Below are positions 1 through 6,821 of a stretch of 21,578 nt of DNA, piece after piece. Where the stretch lies: assembly GCA_944363685.1 (NCBI GenBank), contig CALVUV010000008.1, positions 1 to 21,578 on the forward strand. The letters are read 5' to 3'. Position 1 is the stretch's first letter; each line of letters starts with the position of its first letter. The notes below the pieces were generated by a model that ran no database searches, was not told where the DNA came from, and saw only the letters and a program-made list of their open reading frames with translations. A program made the position numbers and the translations under genes. This stretch comes from an uncultured Bacilli bacterium. GTDB taxonomy: Bacteria; Bacillota_I; Bacilli_A; RF39; UBA660.

Positions 1-117
1 GAATATGTAACTTTTGATGAAAACAAAAAAGAAGGTACTTATGTAAGATATCCTGAAAGAAATGAACTTAACATGGATATTAACGAATCATTAATCGTTG
101 AATTCTATAATAAATAG
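1..117 (+). CDS. rpsD: 30S ribosomal protein S4, C-terminal end (partial)
   Basis: Frame 1 from the first base is open for 38 codons and ends in TAG. The peptide ends in ERNELNMDINESLIVEFYNK, which matches the highly conserved C-terminus of S4 (B. subtilis ends in NEALIVEFYSR). S4 is a primary-binding protein of the small ribosomal subunit and in many bacteria represses its own synthesis. The 5' part lies outside the window. A strong terminator follows 6 bases after the stop, so rpsD is the last gene of its transcript. In B. subtilis rpsD is a neighbour of tyrS, and tyrS is found here about 4 kb away on the other strand, so the neighbourhood looks partly conserved. Confidence 0.95.
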   Translation, partial: EYVTFDENKKEGTYVRYPERNELNMDINESLIVEFYNK

Positions 118-122
118 GAAAT

Positions 123-162
123 AAAAGAATCAAGGGCTGTGAACAAGTTCTTGATTCTTTTG
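123..162 (+). terminator. Intrinsic terminator of rpsD
   Basis: A perfect 12-bp stem, AAAAGAATCAAG (123-134) with CTTGATTCTTTT (150-161), encloses a 15-base loop. The 3' arm itself ends in TTTT and is followed by GTTTC. The position directly after the rpsD stop fits a transcription terminator. Confidence 0.85.
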
Positions 163-242
163 TTTCTAAAATTTAATATCTCTAAACACATTAATTATTT
201 AACATTTTTAACAAGACATAATATATAGCAAAGGAGGTAAAT

Positions 243-355
243 ATGATTTTTAATAATGATGACAAAAACAAAGATTGCAAAGATAGAAAAATAACTGTCT
301 TTGCGAAGTTGTTAAATGTCTAACTAAAGACTGCACTGGTCCTACTGGACCAAGA
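243..355 (+). pseudogene. Collagen-like (Gly-Pro-Thr) protein gene, N-terminal fragment, frameshifted and truncated
   Basis: A very strong ribosome binding site AAAGGAGG (230-237) lies 5 bases before ATG 243. The frame starts MIFNNDDKNKDCKDRKITVF and then stops at 321-323 after 26 codons. One base added at the T run 300-302 would continue it as CEVVKCLTKDCTGPTGPRY: cysteine-rich, then the start of a Gly-Pro-Thr collagen-like tract. Such proteins (short Cys-rich head, then GPT/GAT repeats) are common surface or spore-coat-like proteins in Firmicutes. The repeat tract is cut off after about two triplets at 352-358, where sequence of an opposing HAD gene begins. So the fragment has two lesions, a likely 1-base frameshift and a truncation. 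Either could be an assembly error at a repeat, or real decay. Confidence 0.6.
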
Positions 356-681
356 TATTGCATTTTATCTTTACTTTCATTTTCATAAGTTGTAAATGAA
401 CGTGATGTAATAATAAATATCTCATTTCCTTTTTCTTTTAGTTTCTTAATAATATCTGCAGCATAACGTCTAATTGAAATGTTTTTAGAATATTCAAAAA
501 TATATTCTTTCCAAAAGTTATTATATTCATCTTCAGATACACCAAATATTTCTTCACTATCATATACATTTCTATTAACTATATACGAAATATTATTCTC
601 ACTGAAATACTTAGTACCATTATCTAAAACATAAGTATGTTCATCAGTTAATACGCCATCTATATCAATACCTATTTTCAA
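355..681 (-). pseudogene. HAD-superfamily 5'(3')-nucleotidase-like gene, 3' part lost
   Basis: The protein begins MKIGIDIDGVLTDE, HAD motif I with the nucleophile D6 and acid/base D8, and has motif II in IFIITSRS (about 89-95). This resembles the NT5C-type nucleotidase family of cytosolic HAD phosphatases. The start is TTG at 681, preceded by GTGAT at a 3-base gap, a pattern shared with other genes in this window. Homology ends near residue 108-109. After that the frame reads the reverse complement of the collagen-like gene (LGPVGPVQ and onward) and stops by chance at 250-252. Motif III lysine and the motif IV acidic pair, needed for phosphatase activity, are therefore missing. It lies 34 bases after the GNAT-like gene and may end the tyrS operon. 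As sequenced it should be inactive. Confidence 0.75.
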
Positions 682-715
682 TGTATCACTATCTTTTTAA
701 ATAATAAATCACTAC

Positions 716-2137
716 TTAAACTAGTTTTTTTACTTTATCATCTTTCTTGGAATTACTATATTCTAAAATAAATCTATCTATTTGTTCTTGTAAATAAGGT
801 AAAGGTATCTCGCTCTTTATCTGTTTCATAAAATTAACCACATTTTTTTCAATATAAACTAAATCACTAATATCAATATCAGAAGAAATCGCTCCTCTAC
901 CATTTCTATAACAACTATTAATAGCATCCCTAAAAAATTCTATTCTATTTTTTAATGTACCCATAGAAAGTCTTTCATCATCATAATAAATATTATCATC
1001 ATACTTACAAATATTACCTTTCCTAGTTCGATAACTAAAAGAAAATTTTTTATCTCTATTATTAATCCTTATAAGGTACATACCATTAATCTTACCATTG
1101 TTTCTATGTGTTCTAAAATCAATATAACATTTATCAATATCATCATTATTATCAAGTCTAACTTCAGCATAAATAGAAGATTTATTAATAACATCACTCT
1201 TGTAAGTTATTTTTTTAGTCCCCTTTTTCTTAGACTTAATCACTTCTCCGTTTCTAGTTTCTATTTTTGTTTCAAAAGAATTATCACTAATAGAAACATC
1301 AGAATTTTTAAATACAAATCCATCCTCTACTACATTATATTCAAACTCATAAGAAACACCATTTTTCTTAGGTCTTCTAGAGAACTTAACATCCCCATTA
1401 ACATTAAAGTTTACTTCTCTTTTTGCCATATTAGAATTAATATTAGTCCAAAAAACAGTATCTACTTTATTAAACATTTCATCTATTGGTACATATCCAT
1501 ATTTCTTAGGAAAACCTCTTTCATTAATATAATCTTCATCATATAAATAATGTAAATCAAGCAAATCAACATGTTCTAATCTTTGCCACCACGTTTGTTT
1601 CCAAGAAACTAAAGTATCTTCACAACTCTTAATTTCTTTTAATAATAAAGGAATCAAAGTATTATACTTCTTATTATTACAACAATATGTATCCATACTC
1701 ATATAATGAACTTGTCTTTTATATTTAAGACTATTATATATAGACAAATCTATCTTATTAACTAAATTAATATAAATATTCTCTTTATCATAAAAATAGC
1801 GACCTAAAGAATCAACTAACTGATTAATAAGTTTATACATATCAACTTCATCATCAAACTTATCTTCATCTAATTGCAATGTTACTTCTAAATCCTTTTC
1901 ATCCGTACTAGTACCAATATAAGTCGCTCCGACACCTTCATTTACATCTCTTACTATCATATAAGCTTGATGGTCACTTTCTTCACTATAAAGTATAGGG
2001 CACTGCCAAACTGAATTAAGTAAATCAGCATTTATATTCTTTAAATGTTTTAATATAATATTATATTTATCCTCATATTTAACTAAACTATACTGATAAT
2101 CTTTGTTACCATTTAAACTAATACTCTTATATTTCAT
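716..2137 (-). CDS. Large protein with N-terminal GNAT-like domain, unknown function
   Basis: 473 residues. Residues about 1-150 look like a GNAT acetyltransferase fold: a strand AYMIVRD, then GVGATYIGT, then EVTLQLDEDKF, and a closing SLKYKR segment. I cannot see a clear acetyl-CoA loop (Q/RxxGxG/A), so activity is open. Residues about 155-235 are helical and aromatic-rich (SWKQTWWQRLEHVD). Residues about 240-380 are beta-rich with many charged residues. The end (390-473) is helical with a lysine-rich tail. No signal peptide or membrane segment is visible, so it is probably cytoplasmic. The start ATG follows GAGAGGTG. The gene lies 37 bases after the degenerate histidine phosphatase gene, apparently in the tyrS T-box operon. 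The middle and C-terminal parts match no family I recognise. Confidence 0.75.
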   Translation of the reverse strand: MKYKSISLNGNKDYQYSLVKYEDKYNIILKHLKNINADLLNSVWQCPILYSEESDHQAYMIVRDVNEGVGATYIGTSTDEKDLEVTLQLDEDKFDDEVDMYKLINQLVDSLGRYFYDKENIYINLVNKIDLSIYNSLKYKRQVHYMSMDTYCCNNKKYNTLIPLLLKEIKSCEDTLVSWKQTWWQRLEHVDLLDLHYLYDEDYINERGFPKKYGYVPIDEMFNKVDTVFWTNINSNMAKREVNFNVNGDVKFSRRPKKNGVSYEFEYNVVEDGFVFKNSDVSISDNSFETKIETRNGEVIKSKKKGTKKITYKSDVINKSSIYAEVRLDNNDDIDKCYIDFRTHRNNGKINGMYLIRINNRDKKFSFSYRTRKGNICKYDDNIYYDDERLSMGTLKNRIEFFRDAINSCYRNGRGAISSDIDISDLVYIEKNVVNFMKQIKSEIPLPYLQEQIDRFILEYSNSKKDDKVKKLV

Positions 2138-2174
2138 TACCGAACACCTCTCATTTCTATTACTACTATAACAT

Positions 2175-2522
2175 TTATTTTAACTCCATACAATCAAAAC
2201 TATCTTTAATCATAGAAACAACCTCATCACTAGCAACTATTAAAATAGATGCATCTATTGGAAGAGATTTAATAAAATCAGTTACCTCTTCCTTTTTAGC
2301 ATTATCTAAACTATGACTTCTCTCAACAATTAATTTATCACCAACAAGAATTAAAGCACTACCAAAGTCTTTTAATAGATATGATGTATAACACTTATCA
2401 AACTTAACCCTATTATTTCTTAATTTAAAATTCTTACCAAACTGTACCCCTTCTTCAGATAAAGGAGGATTATTCTTATTACTAATATTATCCTCCTTAA
2501 AACTCTTAACTACATAAAGCAT
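2175..2522 (-). CDS. Histidine-phosphatase-like protein lacking catalytic residues
   Basis: 115 residues. The pattern follows the N-terminal half of the histidine phosphatase (phosphoglycerate mutase) superfamily: LYVV at the start, PLSEEGVQFGKNF where active members have PL-x-E-x-G-x-x-QA, and KCYTSYLLKDFGSALIL where they have YTS-x-L-x-R-A-x-x-TA. The RHGE loop is replaced by KSFKE, so both the nucleophilic histidine and its arginine are gone, and the second histidine (usually VSHG) is replaced by VASDE. It is also shorter than active members, about 115 against about 200 residues. It is therefore most likely a non-catalytic relative used for binding. Its ATG overlaps the stop of the propeller gene by one base (TAATG), which indicates translational coupling. 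No membrane segment is seen. Confidence 0.65.
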   Translation of the reverse strand: MLYVVKSFKEDNISNKNNPPLSEEGVQFGKNFKLRNNRVKFDKCYTSYLLKDFGSALILVGDKLIVERSHSLDNAKKEEVTDFIKSLPIDASILIVASDEVVSMIKDSFDCMELK

Positions 2523-3817
2523 TATTTATACCACTCTTTTTCTAAATCTTTATTATATTGTAAAAAGTAAACACGATAATCCTTATTATTACTACCAAGT
2601 TCACGAGAAGAAGATGCTCCTCCTACTAAGTAACCACCATCACTGATTATAACATCACTAAAGTAATCAACTCCTGCACCATTTTCAATTCTTTTATCAA
2701 CTTCTTTTAAATCACTATCATACTTAGCAATAATACCACGATAATCTAAATAATTATAAGTATCAGTAGATTTCTCTTCATCCTTCTTATAAGTATGACC
2801 AACTACAATTAAATCATCTCCATCACTAATAATCTTATTAAATCTCGCTGCATTATTTCTACTTAAAGTTACTTCATCCAATACATTACCATCACTATCA
2901 TACTTAACAATTAAACCTTCTGTAACCTTATCTTCATCCTCAGCATCAATATTAATAGTCTTAGAACCTGCTACAAAGAATTCATCTCCAACTTTAACAA
3001 TAGAACTAAAACCAACAGTATCAGTATATTCATAAGTCTTAGTATAAACTTTCTCTCCATCTAAAGTATATTTAGCAATTAACCCATAACGAGTAGCATC
3101 TTTACCAACTAAGTAAATATAATCTCCATCTATAATGGCATCATTAAAATTACCTGATTTACTACCACCATAATTAACACGCCACTCTTCATTGAAATCA
3201 AAATCATACTTAATCATCAACGCTCCACCATCTGGATTATTTCCAATAACCATATTTTGTAAGATACTTTGACCTACTACAATAAATCCATCATCTACAA
3301 GTAATACTTTATTAAAAGTTGTATCACCTACTATTTGTACACTCTTAGTATCCATTTGTTTACCATTCTTATCATATAAAACAATTAATCCATCAGTAGC
3401 ATTATCTTCAACTTGTTGTTCATCATATTGTGCACCACCTACTGCAATATAACCATCTTTATATTCTATAACATCACTAAAATATGAACCAAAACCTTTA
3501 GTATAAGCACTTTCAAACTCTACTTCAAAATCTTCATTATATTTAGCAAATTTAGCTTTATTATACTCTTCTTGATAAGAATTAAATTCACTATTTTTAA
3601 AATCACTATTTCCAGCTACTATATATCCACTACTAACCTCATCAAAAGAATTAAGTGTATCACTATAAATAATAGATTGACTTCTATTATAATAAGTAAG
3701 TCCAATATATCCTAATTCTATAACAATAATAGCAATACATAAAACAATAATAACTCTTAACCATTTAACAATTTTCTTTTGATCAGTATTTATTCTTTTC
3801 TTTCTATTCTTTTTCAT
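2522..3817 (-). CDS. Membrane-anchored seven-bladed beta-propeller protein
   Basis: The start is the second of two adjacent ATGs (3817), because GGAGG (3823-3827) is 5 bases away from it; this gives 431 residues. Residues 1-20 are basic, 21-42 form one membrane helix (VIIVLCIAIIVIELGYIGL), and the rest lies outside the cell. The outer part has seven repeats, each with a pattern like FSDVI-x(3-5)-DGYIAVGG: near 59-69, 113-127, 168-182, 224-238, 270-284, 326-340 and 386-400. The spacing of about 45-60 residues fits one propeller blade each, a closed seven-bladed ring. Between them, lines such as GLIVKYDSDGN form the other blade strands. Propellers of this type bind ligands or partners; the ligand is unknown. 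The gene overlaps tyrS by 14 bases, its ribosome site lies inside tyrS, and it shares the T-box transcript. Confidence 0.8.
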   Translation of the reverse strand: MKKNRKKRINTDQKKIVKWLRVIIVLCIAIIVIELGYIGLTYYNRSQSIIYSDTLNSFDEVSSGYIVAGNSDFKNSEFNSYQEEYNKAKFAKYNEDFEVEFESAYTKGFGSYFSDVIEYKDGYIAVGGAQYDEQQVEDNATDGLIVLYDKNGKQMDTKSVQIVGDTTFNKVLLVDDGFIVVGQSILQNMVIGNNPDGGALMIKYDFDFNEEWRVNYGGSKSGNFNDAIIDGDYIYLVGKDATRYGLIAKYTLDGEKVYTKTYEYTDTVGFSSIVKVGDEFFVAGSKTINIDAEDEDKVTEGLIVKYDSDGNVLDEVTLSRNNAARFNKIISDGDDLIVVGHTYKKDEEKSTDTYNYLDYRGIIAKYDSDLKEVDKRIENGAGVDYFSDVIISDGGYLVGGASSSRELGSNNKDYRVYFLQYNKDLEKEWYK

Positions 3818-5063
3818 CATTACCTCCAAAACATACAATAAAATATTTCTTCTTACCACGTCTAACTACAACATATCTATTATCAATAGCAACCCTTCTA
3901 TCAACAACAAAATCTAGACTATTAACTTTATCTCCATTAATACTAATACTATTATTATTAACAAATTCACGAGCTTCTCTTTTACTACTACAAACACCTG
4001 TATTAACAAGAAAATCTACTATATTCATATCTTCATTTATAGTAATCTTATCAAGACCTTTAAAAGCCATCTCTATTTCTTTACTAGTAAGACTTTTAAT
4101 ATCTCCACTAAACAAAGACTCACTAATCTTTAAAGCCTCATTATAAGCATCTTCTCCATGTATAAAAGTAATAACTTCATAAGCTAACCTTTTATGAGCA
4201 ATTCTTTTCTCAGGAAATTCCATCTGTTCTTTTTCTATTTTCTCAATCTCTTCTTTATTTAAGAATGTTAAGAACTTCAAATAATCTATTACTTTAGTAT
4301 CTTCTGCATTAATTAAGAATTGATACATCTCATAAGGAGTAGTCTTTTCTCTATCTAACCAAATCGCTCCTCCTTCACTCTTACCAAACTTAGTACCATC
4401 CGCTTTTGTTAAAAGAGGCATCGTAAATCCATAAACTTCCTTACCTGTTTTCTTACGAATCAAATCAATACCTGCTGTAATATTACCCCATTGATCTTGT
4501 CCAGCGACTTGTAATGTACAATCAAATTCACTATTAAGATGTAAATAATCTAAAGCTTGTAATATCATATAAGAAAACTCTGCATAAGTAATACCAGAAT
4601 CTAGTCTTCTTCTTACAATATCTTTATCAAGCATATAGTTGATATTAAAGTACTTACCATAATCTCTTAAAAAATCTATTACATTAATATCTTTAGTCCA
4701 ATCAAAGTTATTAACAACTCTAAAATCATTATCTCCTCTTGCAAATATTCTTTCCGCTTGTTCTTTTAAGCAAAGAAAATTATGATTTAATTCTTCTTTA
4801 CTTATCATAGGTCTTTCACTAGTAGGACGAGGATCTCCAATAAGACCAGTCGCACCACCTACTAAAAGTATTGGATGATGTCCTGCTTCTTTCAATCTTC
4901 TTGCAATTAAGAATGATGAAAAATGTCCAATATGCAAACTATCTGCAGTAGGATCAGTTCCAATATAAAATGTAAGACCACCTTTATTTAGTTTATCAAT
5001 AAGTTCTGGACTAGATATATCTTTAACTAATCCTCTCCATTTTAATTCTTCAAATAATGTCAT
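3804..5063 (-). CDS. tyrS: Tyrosine--tRNA ligase
   Basis: 419 residues from ATG 5063, chosen because GGAGG (5070-5074) precedes it; the frame is open further upstream, but that part lies in the T-box leader. It attaches tyrosine to tRNA-Tyr using ATP, in the cytoplasm. Class I signatures are HIGH (residues 44-47) and KFGKS (225-229); the tyrosine pocket includes YIGTDPTA (33-40), TYAEFSYMILQALD (159-172) and QVAGQDQWGN (185-194). An S4-like RNA-binding domain (about 350-410, CSSKREAREFVNNNSISINGDKV) closes the protein. Length and order are usual for bacterial TyrRS. It is the first gene of a T-box-controlled operon and overlaps the propeller gene. Confidence 0.98.
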   Translation of the reverse strand: MTLFEELKWRGLVKDISSPELIDKLNKGGLTFYIGTDPTADSLHIGHFSSFLIARRLKEAGHHPILLVGGATGLIGDPRPTSERPMISKEELNHNFLCLKEQAERIFARGDNDFRVVNNFDWTKDINVIDFLRDYGKYFNINYMLDKDIVRRRLDSGITYAEFSYMILQALDYLHLNSEFDCTLQVAGQDQWGNITAGIDLIRKKTGKEVYGFTMPLLTKADGTKFGKSEGGAIWLDREKTTPYEMYQFLINAEDTKVIDYLKFLTFLNKEEIEKIEKEQMEFPEKRIAHKRLAYEVITFIHGEDAYNEALKISESLFSGDIKSLTSKEIEMAFKGLDKITINEDMNIVDFLVNTGVCSSKREAREFVNNNSISINGDKVNSLDFVVDRRVAIDNRYVVVRRGKKKYFIVCFGGNDEKE

Positions 5064-5076
5064 TTTATCCCTCCTA

Positions 5077-5262
5077 AAAAATAAAAAGTCCCTACAAACT
5101 AAGGACGAGTCAAACCCGTGGTACCACCTTATTTCATAGAAACTATGCACTCATACCTAATTAACGCTTAAGTCACGTTTTTCTCCATCTATGTAACTTC
5201 AAAATATAACTATCTTAGTTTCCACCTACCACTAAGTCTCTTAAAGTAATTATATTTCTACT
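5077..5262 (-). promoter_or_regulatory. T-box riboswitch, tyrosine-specific (specifier UAC)
   Basis: The tyrS leader carries the T-box core AAGGTGGTACCACG (5130-5117), which pairs with the uncharged tRNA acceptor end. Upstream is an AGAGA-like start of stem I, then GAAGTTACATAG, with the specifier codon TAC at 5195-5193 followed by A, matching tRNA-Tyr. Downstream is the terminator: GTCCTTA (5106-5100) pairs with TAGGGAC (5094-5088), followed by a T run (5087-5077). Uncharged tRNA-Tyr should stabilise the antiterminator and allow transcription of tyrS and the genes behind it. The exact 5' end was not determined. Confidence 0.95.
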
Positions 5263-5291
5263 TTTAGACTTCTTCAAAAATCTATACATAA

Positions 5292-5320
5292 AATATATCA
5301 AAAAATAAATTATAAGTCAA
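5292..5320 (-). promoter_or_regulatory. Promoter of the tyrS T-box operon
   Basis: TTGACT (5320-5315), a 17-base spacer and TATATT (5297-5292) give a near-consensus vegetative promoter. Transcription would start near 5285, just before the T-box. It overlaps the stop codon of the yafQ-like toxin gene (5310-5312). Confidence 0.8.
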
Positions 5321-5612
5321 ATAATTCACTATGACTTCCCATAGCAAGTAATAATAGAGTTAATCCATCATACCTATAAATCAACAACCAATCAGGCTCA
5401 ATATGACACTCTCTACAATTTTTATATACTTTATCATTTATTAATCTATGATCCCTATATTGAAAATCCAACAATTCACCATTTGCAAGAACTTCCAAAA
5501 CATAAACTAATTTTCCTTTATCTTTATTCTGTTTAATTATTCTTTTATAATCTTTTTTAAATTTCGAAGTTATAACTATATCATATTTAGACTTTAAAAA
5601 GCTAAACTTCAC
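5310..5612 (-). CDS. yafQ: YafQ-family toxin (RelE superfamily mRNA interferase)
   Basis: 100 residues. YafQ-type toxins cut mRNA on translating ribosomes. The conserved core is present: FKKDYKR (18-24), YRDHRL with H55, ECHIEPDWLLIY with H70 and D74, and GSHSELF with H94. These match the histidine and aspartate residues needed for cleavage in E. coli YafQ, so the toxin looks intact. The start overlaps the antitoxin gene by 11 bases, the usual antitoxin-first order with translational coupling. Its stop codon lies inside the tyrS promoter. The symbol is by family; the target sequence is unknown. Confidence 0.9.
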   Translation of the reverse strand: MKFSFLKSKYDIVITSKFKKDYKRIIKQNKDKGKLVYVLEVLANGELLDFQYRDHRLINDKVYKNCRECHIEPDWLLIYRYDGLTLLLLAMGSHSELFDL

Positions 5613-5898
5613 TATCTAAATCCTCTATCAAGTTTTTAACACTATCATATTTTTTCGTATTTTTTCTTAAAAGCAATATATCATCTCCTTCTTTTAAAGC
5701 ATCCAACAATTCTTTATTTGGTCTAGGATTTCTAACTTCAAAAGGTAAGCCATCGCACTTTATAATCTGTTTAATAAAAATATTAATCGCTGTACTCATA
5801 TTTAATCCTAAATCCTTTAAAATATTAGTAGCTAGTTCCTTATCTTTACTATCTACTTGTACGTTAATAGCACTATTTAAATTATTTAAACTAGACAT
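5602..5898 (-). CDS. dinJ: DinJ/RelB-family antitoxin
   Basis: 98 residues. Residues 11-55 (INVQVDSKDKELATNILKDLGLNMSTAINIF and onward to GLPFEV) form the ribbon-helix-helix DNA-binding part of DinJ/RelB antitoxins, with the typical GLPFE-x motif. The rest (56-98) would wrap the toxin. It neutralises the adjacent YafQ and, with it, should repress its own promoter. A strong site GGAGG lies before the ATG. Its leader carries 11-bp tandem repeats, described separately. Operon: antitoxin then toxin. Confidence 0.9.
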   Translation of the reverse strand: MSSLNNLNSAINVQVDSKDKELATNILKDLGLNMSTAINIFIKQIIKCDGLPFEVRNPRPNKELLDALKEGDDILLLRKNTKKYDSVKNLIEDLDSEV

Positions 5899-5937
5899 AA
5901 CTTTTCCTCCTCTGTTATAAAGATATCACAATTCCAG

Positions 5938-5981
5938 AGAATAATCAACAAGATAACAACAAAACAACAACATAATAACAA
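5938..5981 (-). repeat. Three to four tandem 11-bp repeats in the antitoxin leader
   Basis: On the minus strand the units are TTGTTATTATG (5981-5971), TTGTTGTTTTG (5970-5960) and TTGTTATCTTG (5959-5949), followed by a poorer TTGATTATTCT (5948-5938). The period of 11 is close to one helical turn, so a protein could bind each unit on the same DNA face. They lie between a TATAAT box (5990-5985) and the dinJ start. Confidence 0.75.
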
Positions 5982-5984
5982 TAT

Positions 5985-6012
5985 ATTATATGTATAAAAT
6001 GAATAATATTAA
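5985..6012 (-). promoter_or_regulatory. Candidate promoter of the toxin-antitoxin operon
   Basis: TTAATA (6012-6007), a 16-base spacer and a perfect TATAAT (5990-5985) precede a leader of about 80 bases that contains the 11-bp repeats. A second weaker possibility is TTGATT (5948-5943), 17 bases, TATCTT, closer to the gene. Confidence 0.5.
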
Positions 6013-6060
6013 TTTAAAGAGCCTATAACTAATCATAGTTTTTCCATAATATAATAAAGT

Positions 6061-6096
6061 AAAATAGGATAATTATCAACAAAATTATCCTATTTT
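6061..6096 (-). terminator. Terminator hairpin at the end of the murI operon
   Basis: AAAATAGGATAATT (6096-6083 on the minus strand) pairs perfectly with AATTATCCTATTTT (6074-6061) around an 8-base loop. The murI stop codon lies inside the first arm. The arm ends in TTTT and the sequence after it is T-rich but broken. Confidence 0.7.
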
Positions 6097-6821
6097 AACA
6101 ATTCTCTAAATCTTTTCTCTTTACTATCATCCTTACTAGAATCAATAAAATCTATCTTAAGCTCATTATTATCATAATTAATATTTCTAAGTTCTAACTG
6201 TCTTAAAAGCTCTTTACTAACCCCAACTGAACCATCAAAGAACTTAACAACCCCTAAAACTCTTCTAATATTTTCTTTAATTAAAGGATAATGAGTACAA
6301 CCCAAAACTACATTATCTACACCTTTATATTTCTTAAGATTATTCTCCAAATAAAGATTAACATCTTCCATATTACCCTTCTCTATCAAATCAGCAAGAC
6401 CACTACAAGAAAGTAAAGTAGTTTTATTATTATCATACTTATGATATAAAGCTAAAAACTTTTCACTTTCCAAAGTTCCTTTAGTAGCCATAACTAAAGT
6501 ATTACCCTCTGGATTATAATCATGTACCATTTTATAAGCAGGTTCAATAGCAATAAATAAAGTATCAGGATATTCACTTCTTAACCTTTTAACACAAATA
6601 GCACTAGCAGTATTACAAGCTAAAACAATCGCTATACATCCTTTATCTAAAAGATAAGCTACTATATTTTTAACAATAACATATACTTCATCTTTACTTT
6701 TATCACCATAAGGATTATTAACTGAATCACTATAATATATAAAATGACCCTTAGGAATTAACTTAATAATTTCTCTTAATACTGAAACTCCCCCAATTCC
6801 TGAATCAAGTACTCCTATCAT
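6090..6821 (-). CDS. murI: Glutamate racemase
   Basis: 243 residues. It converts L-glutamate to D-glutamate for peptidoglycan. Motifs are GVLDSGIGG (3-11) with the catalytic aspartate region, YYSDSVNNPYGDKS (29-42), ACNTAS with C69, and GCTHYPL with C175: the two cysteines that act as the acid/base pair. It is at the short end of the family range (about 245-270). The ATG overlaps the truA stop by 4 bases (ATGA), showing coupling. It is the last gene of the SDR-ABC-ABC-truA-murI operon and shows that this organism makes peptidoglycan. Confidence 0.96.
   Translation of the reverse strand: MIGVLDSGIGGVSVLREIIKLIPKGHFIYYSDSVNNPYGDKSKDEVYVIVKNIVAYLLDKGCIAIVLACNTASAICVKRLRSEYPDTLFIAIEPAYKMVHDYNPEGNTLVMATKGTLESEKFLALYHKYDNNKTTLLSCSGLADLIEKGNMEDVNLYLENNLKKYKGVDNVVLGCTHYPLIKENIRRVLGVVKFFDGSVGVSKELLRQLELRNINYDNNELKIDFIDSSKDDSKEKRFRELLK

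Noticed and set aside
338..351. Site-specific invertible switch at the GGTCC/GGACC inverted repeat.
   Set aside because: The arms are 5 bases, the pattern arises naturally from Gly-Pro codons, and no recombinase gene is in the window; kept only as an alternative for the breakpoint.
1106..1546. Long plus-strand open frame.
   Set aside because: It lies antisense to the GNAT-like gene, its protein is a monotonous Ile/Asn/Phe/Ser mix, and there is no ribosome site; a shadow of the AT-rich coding strand.
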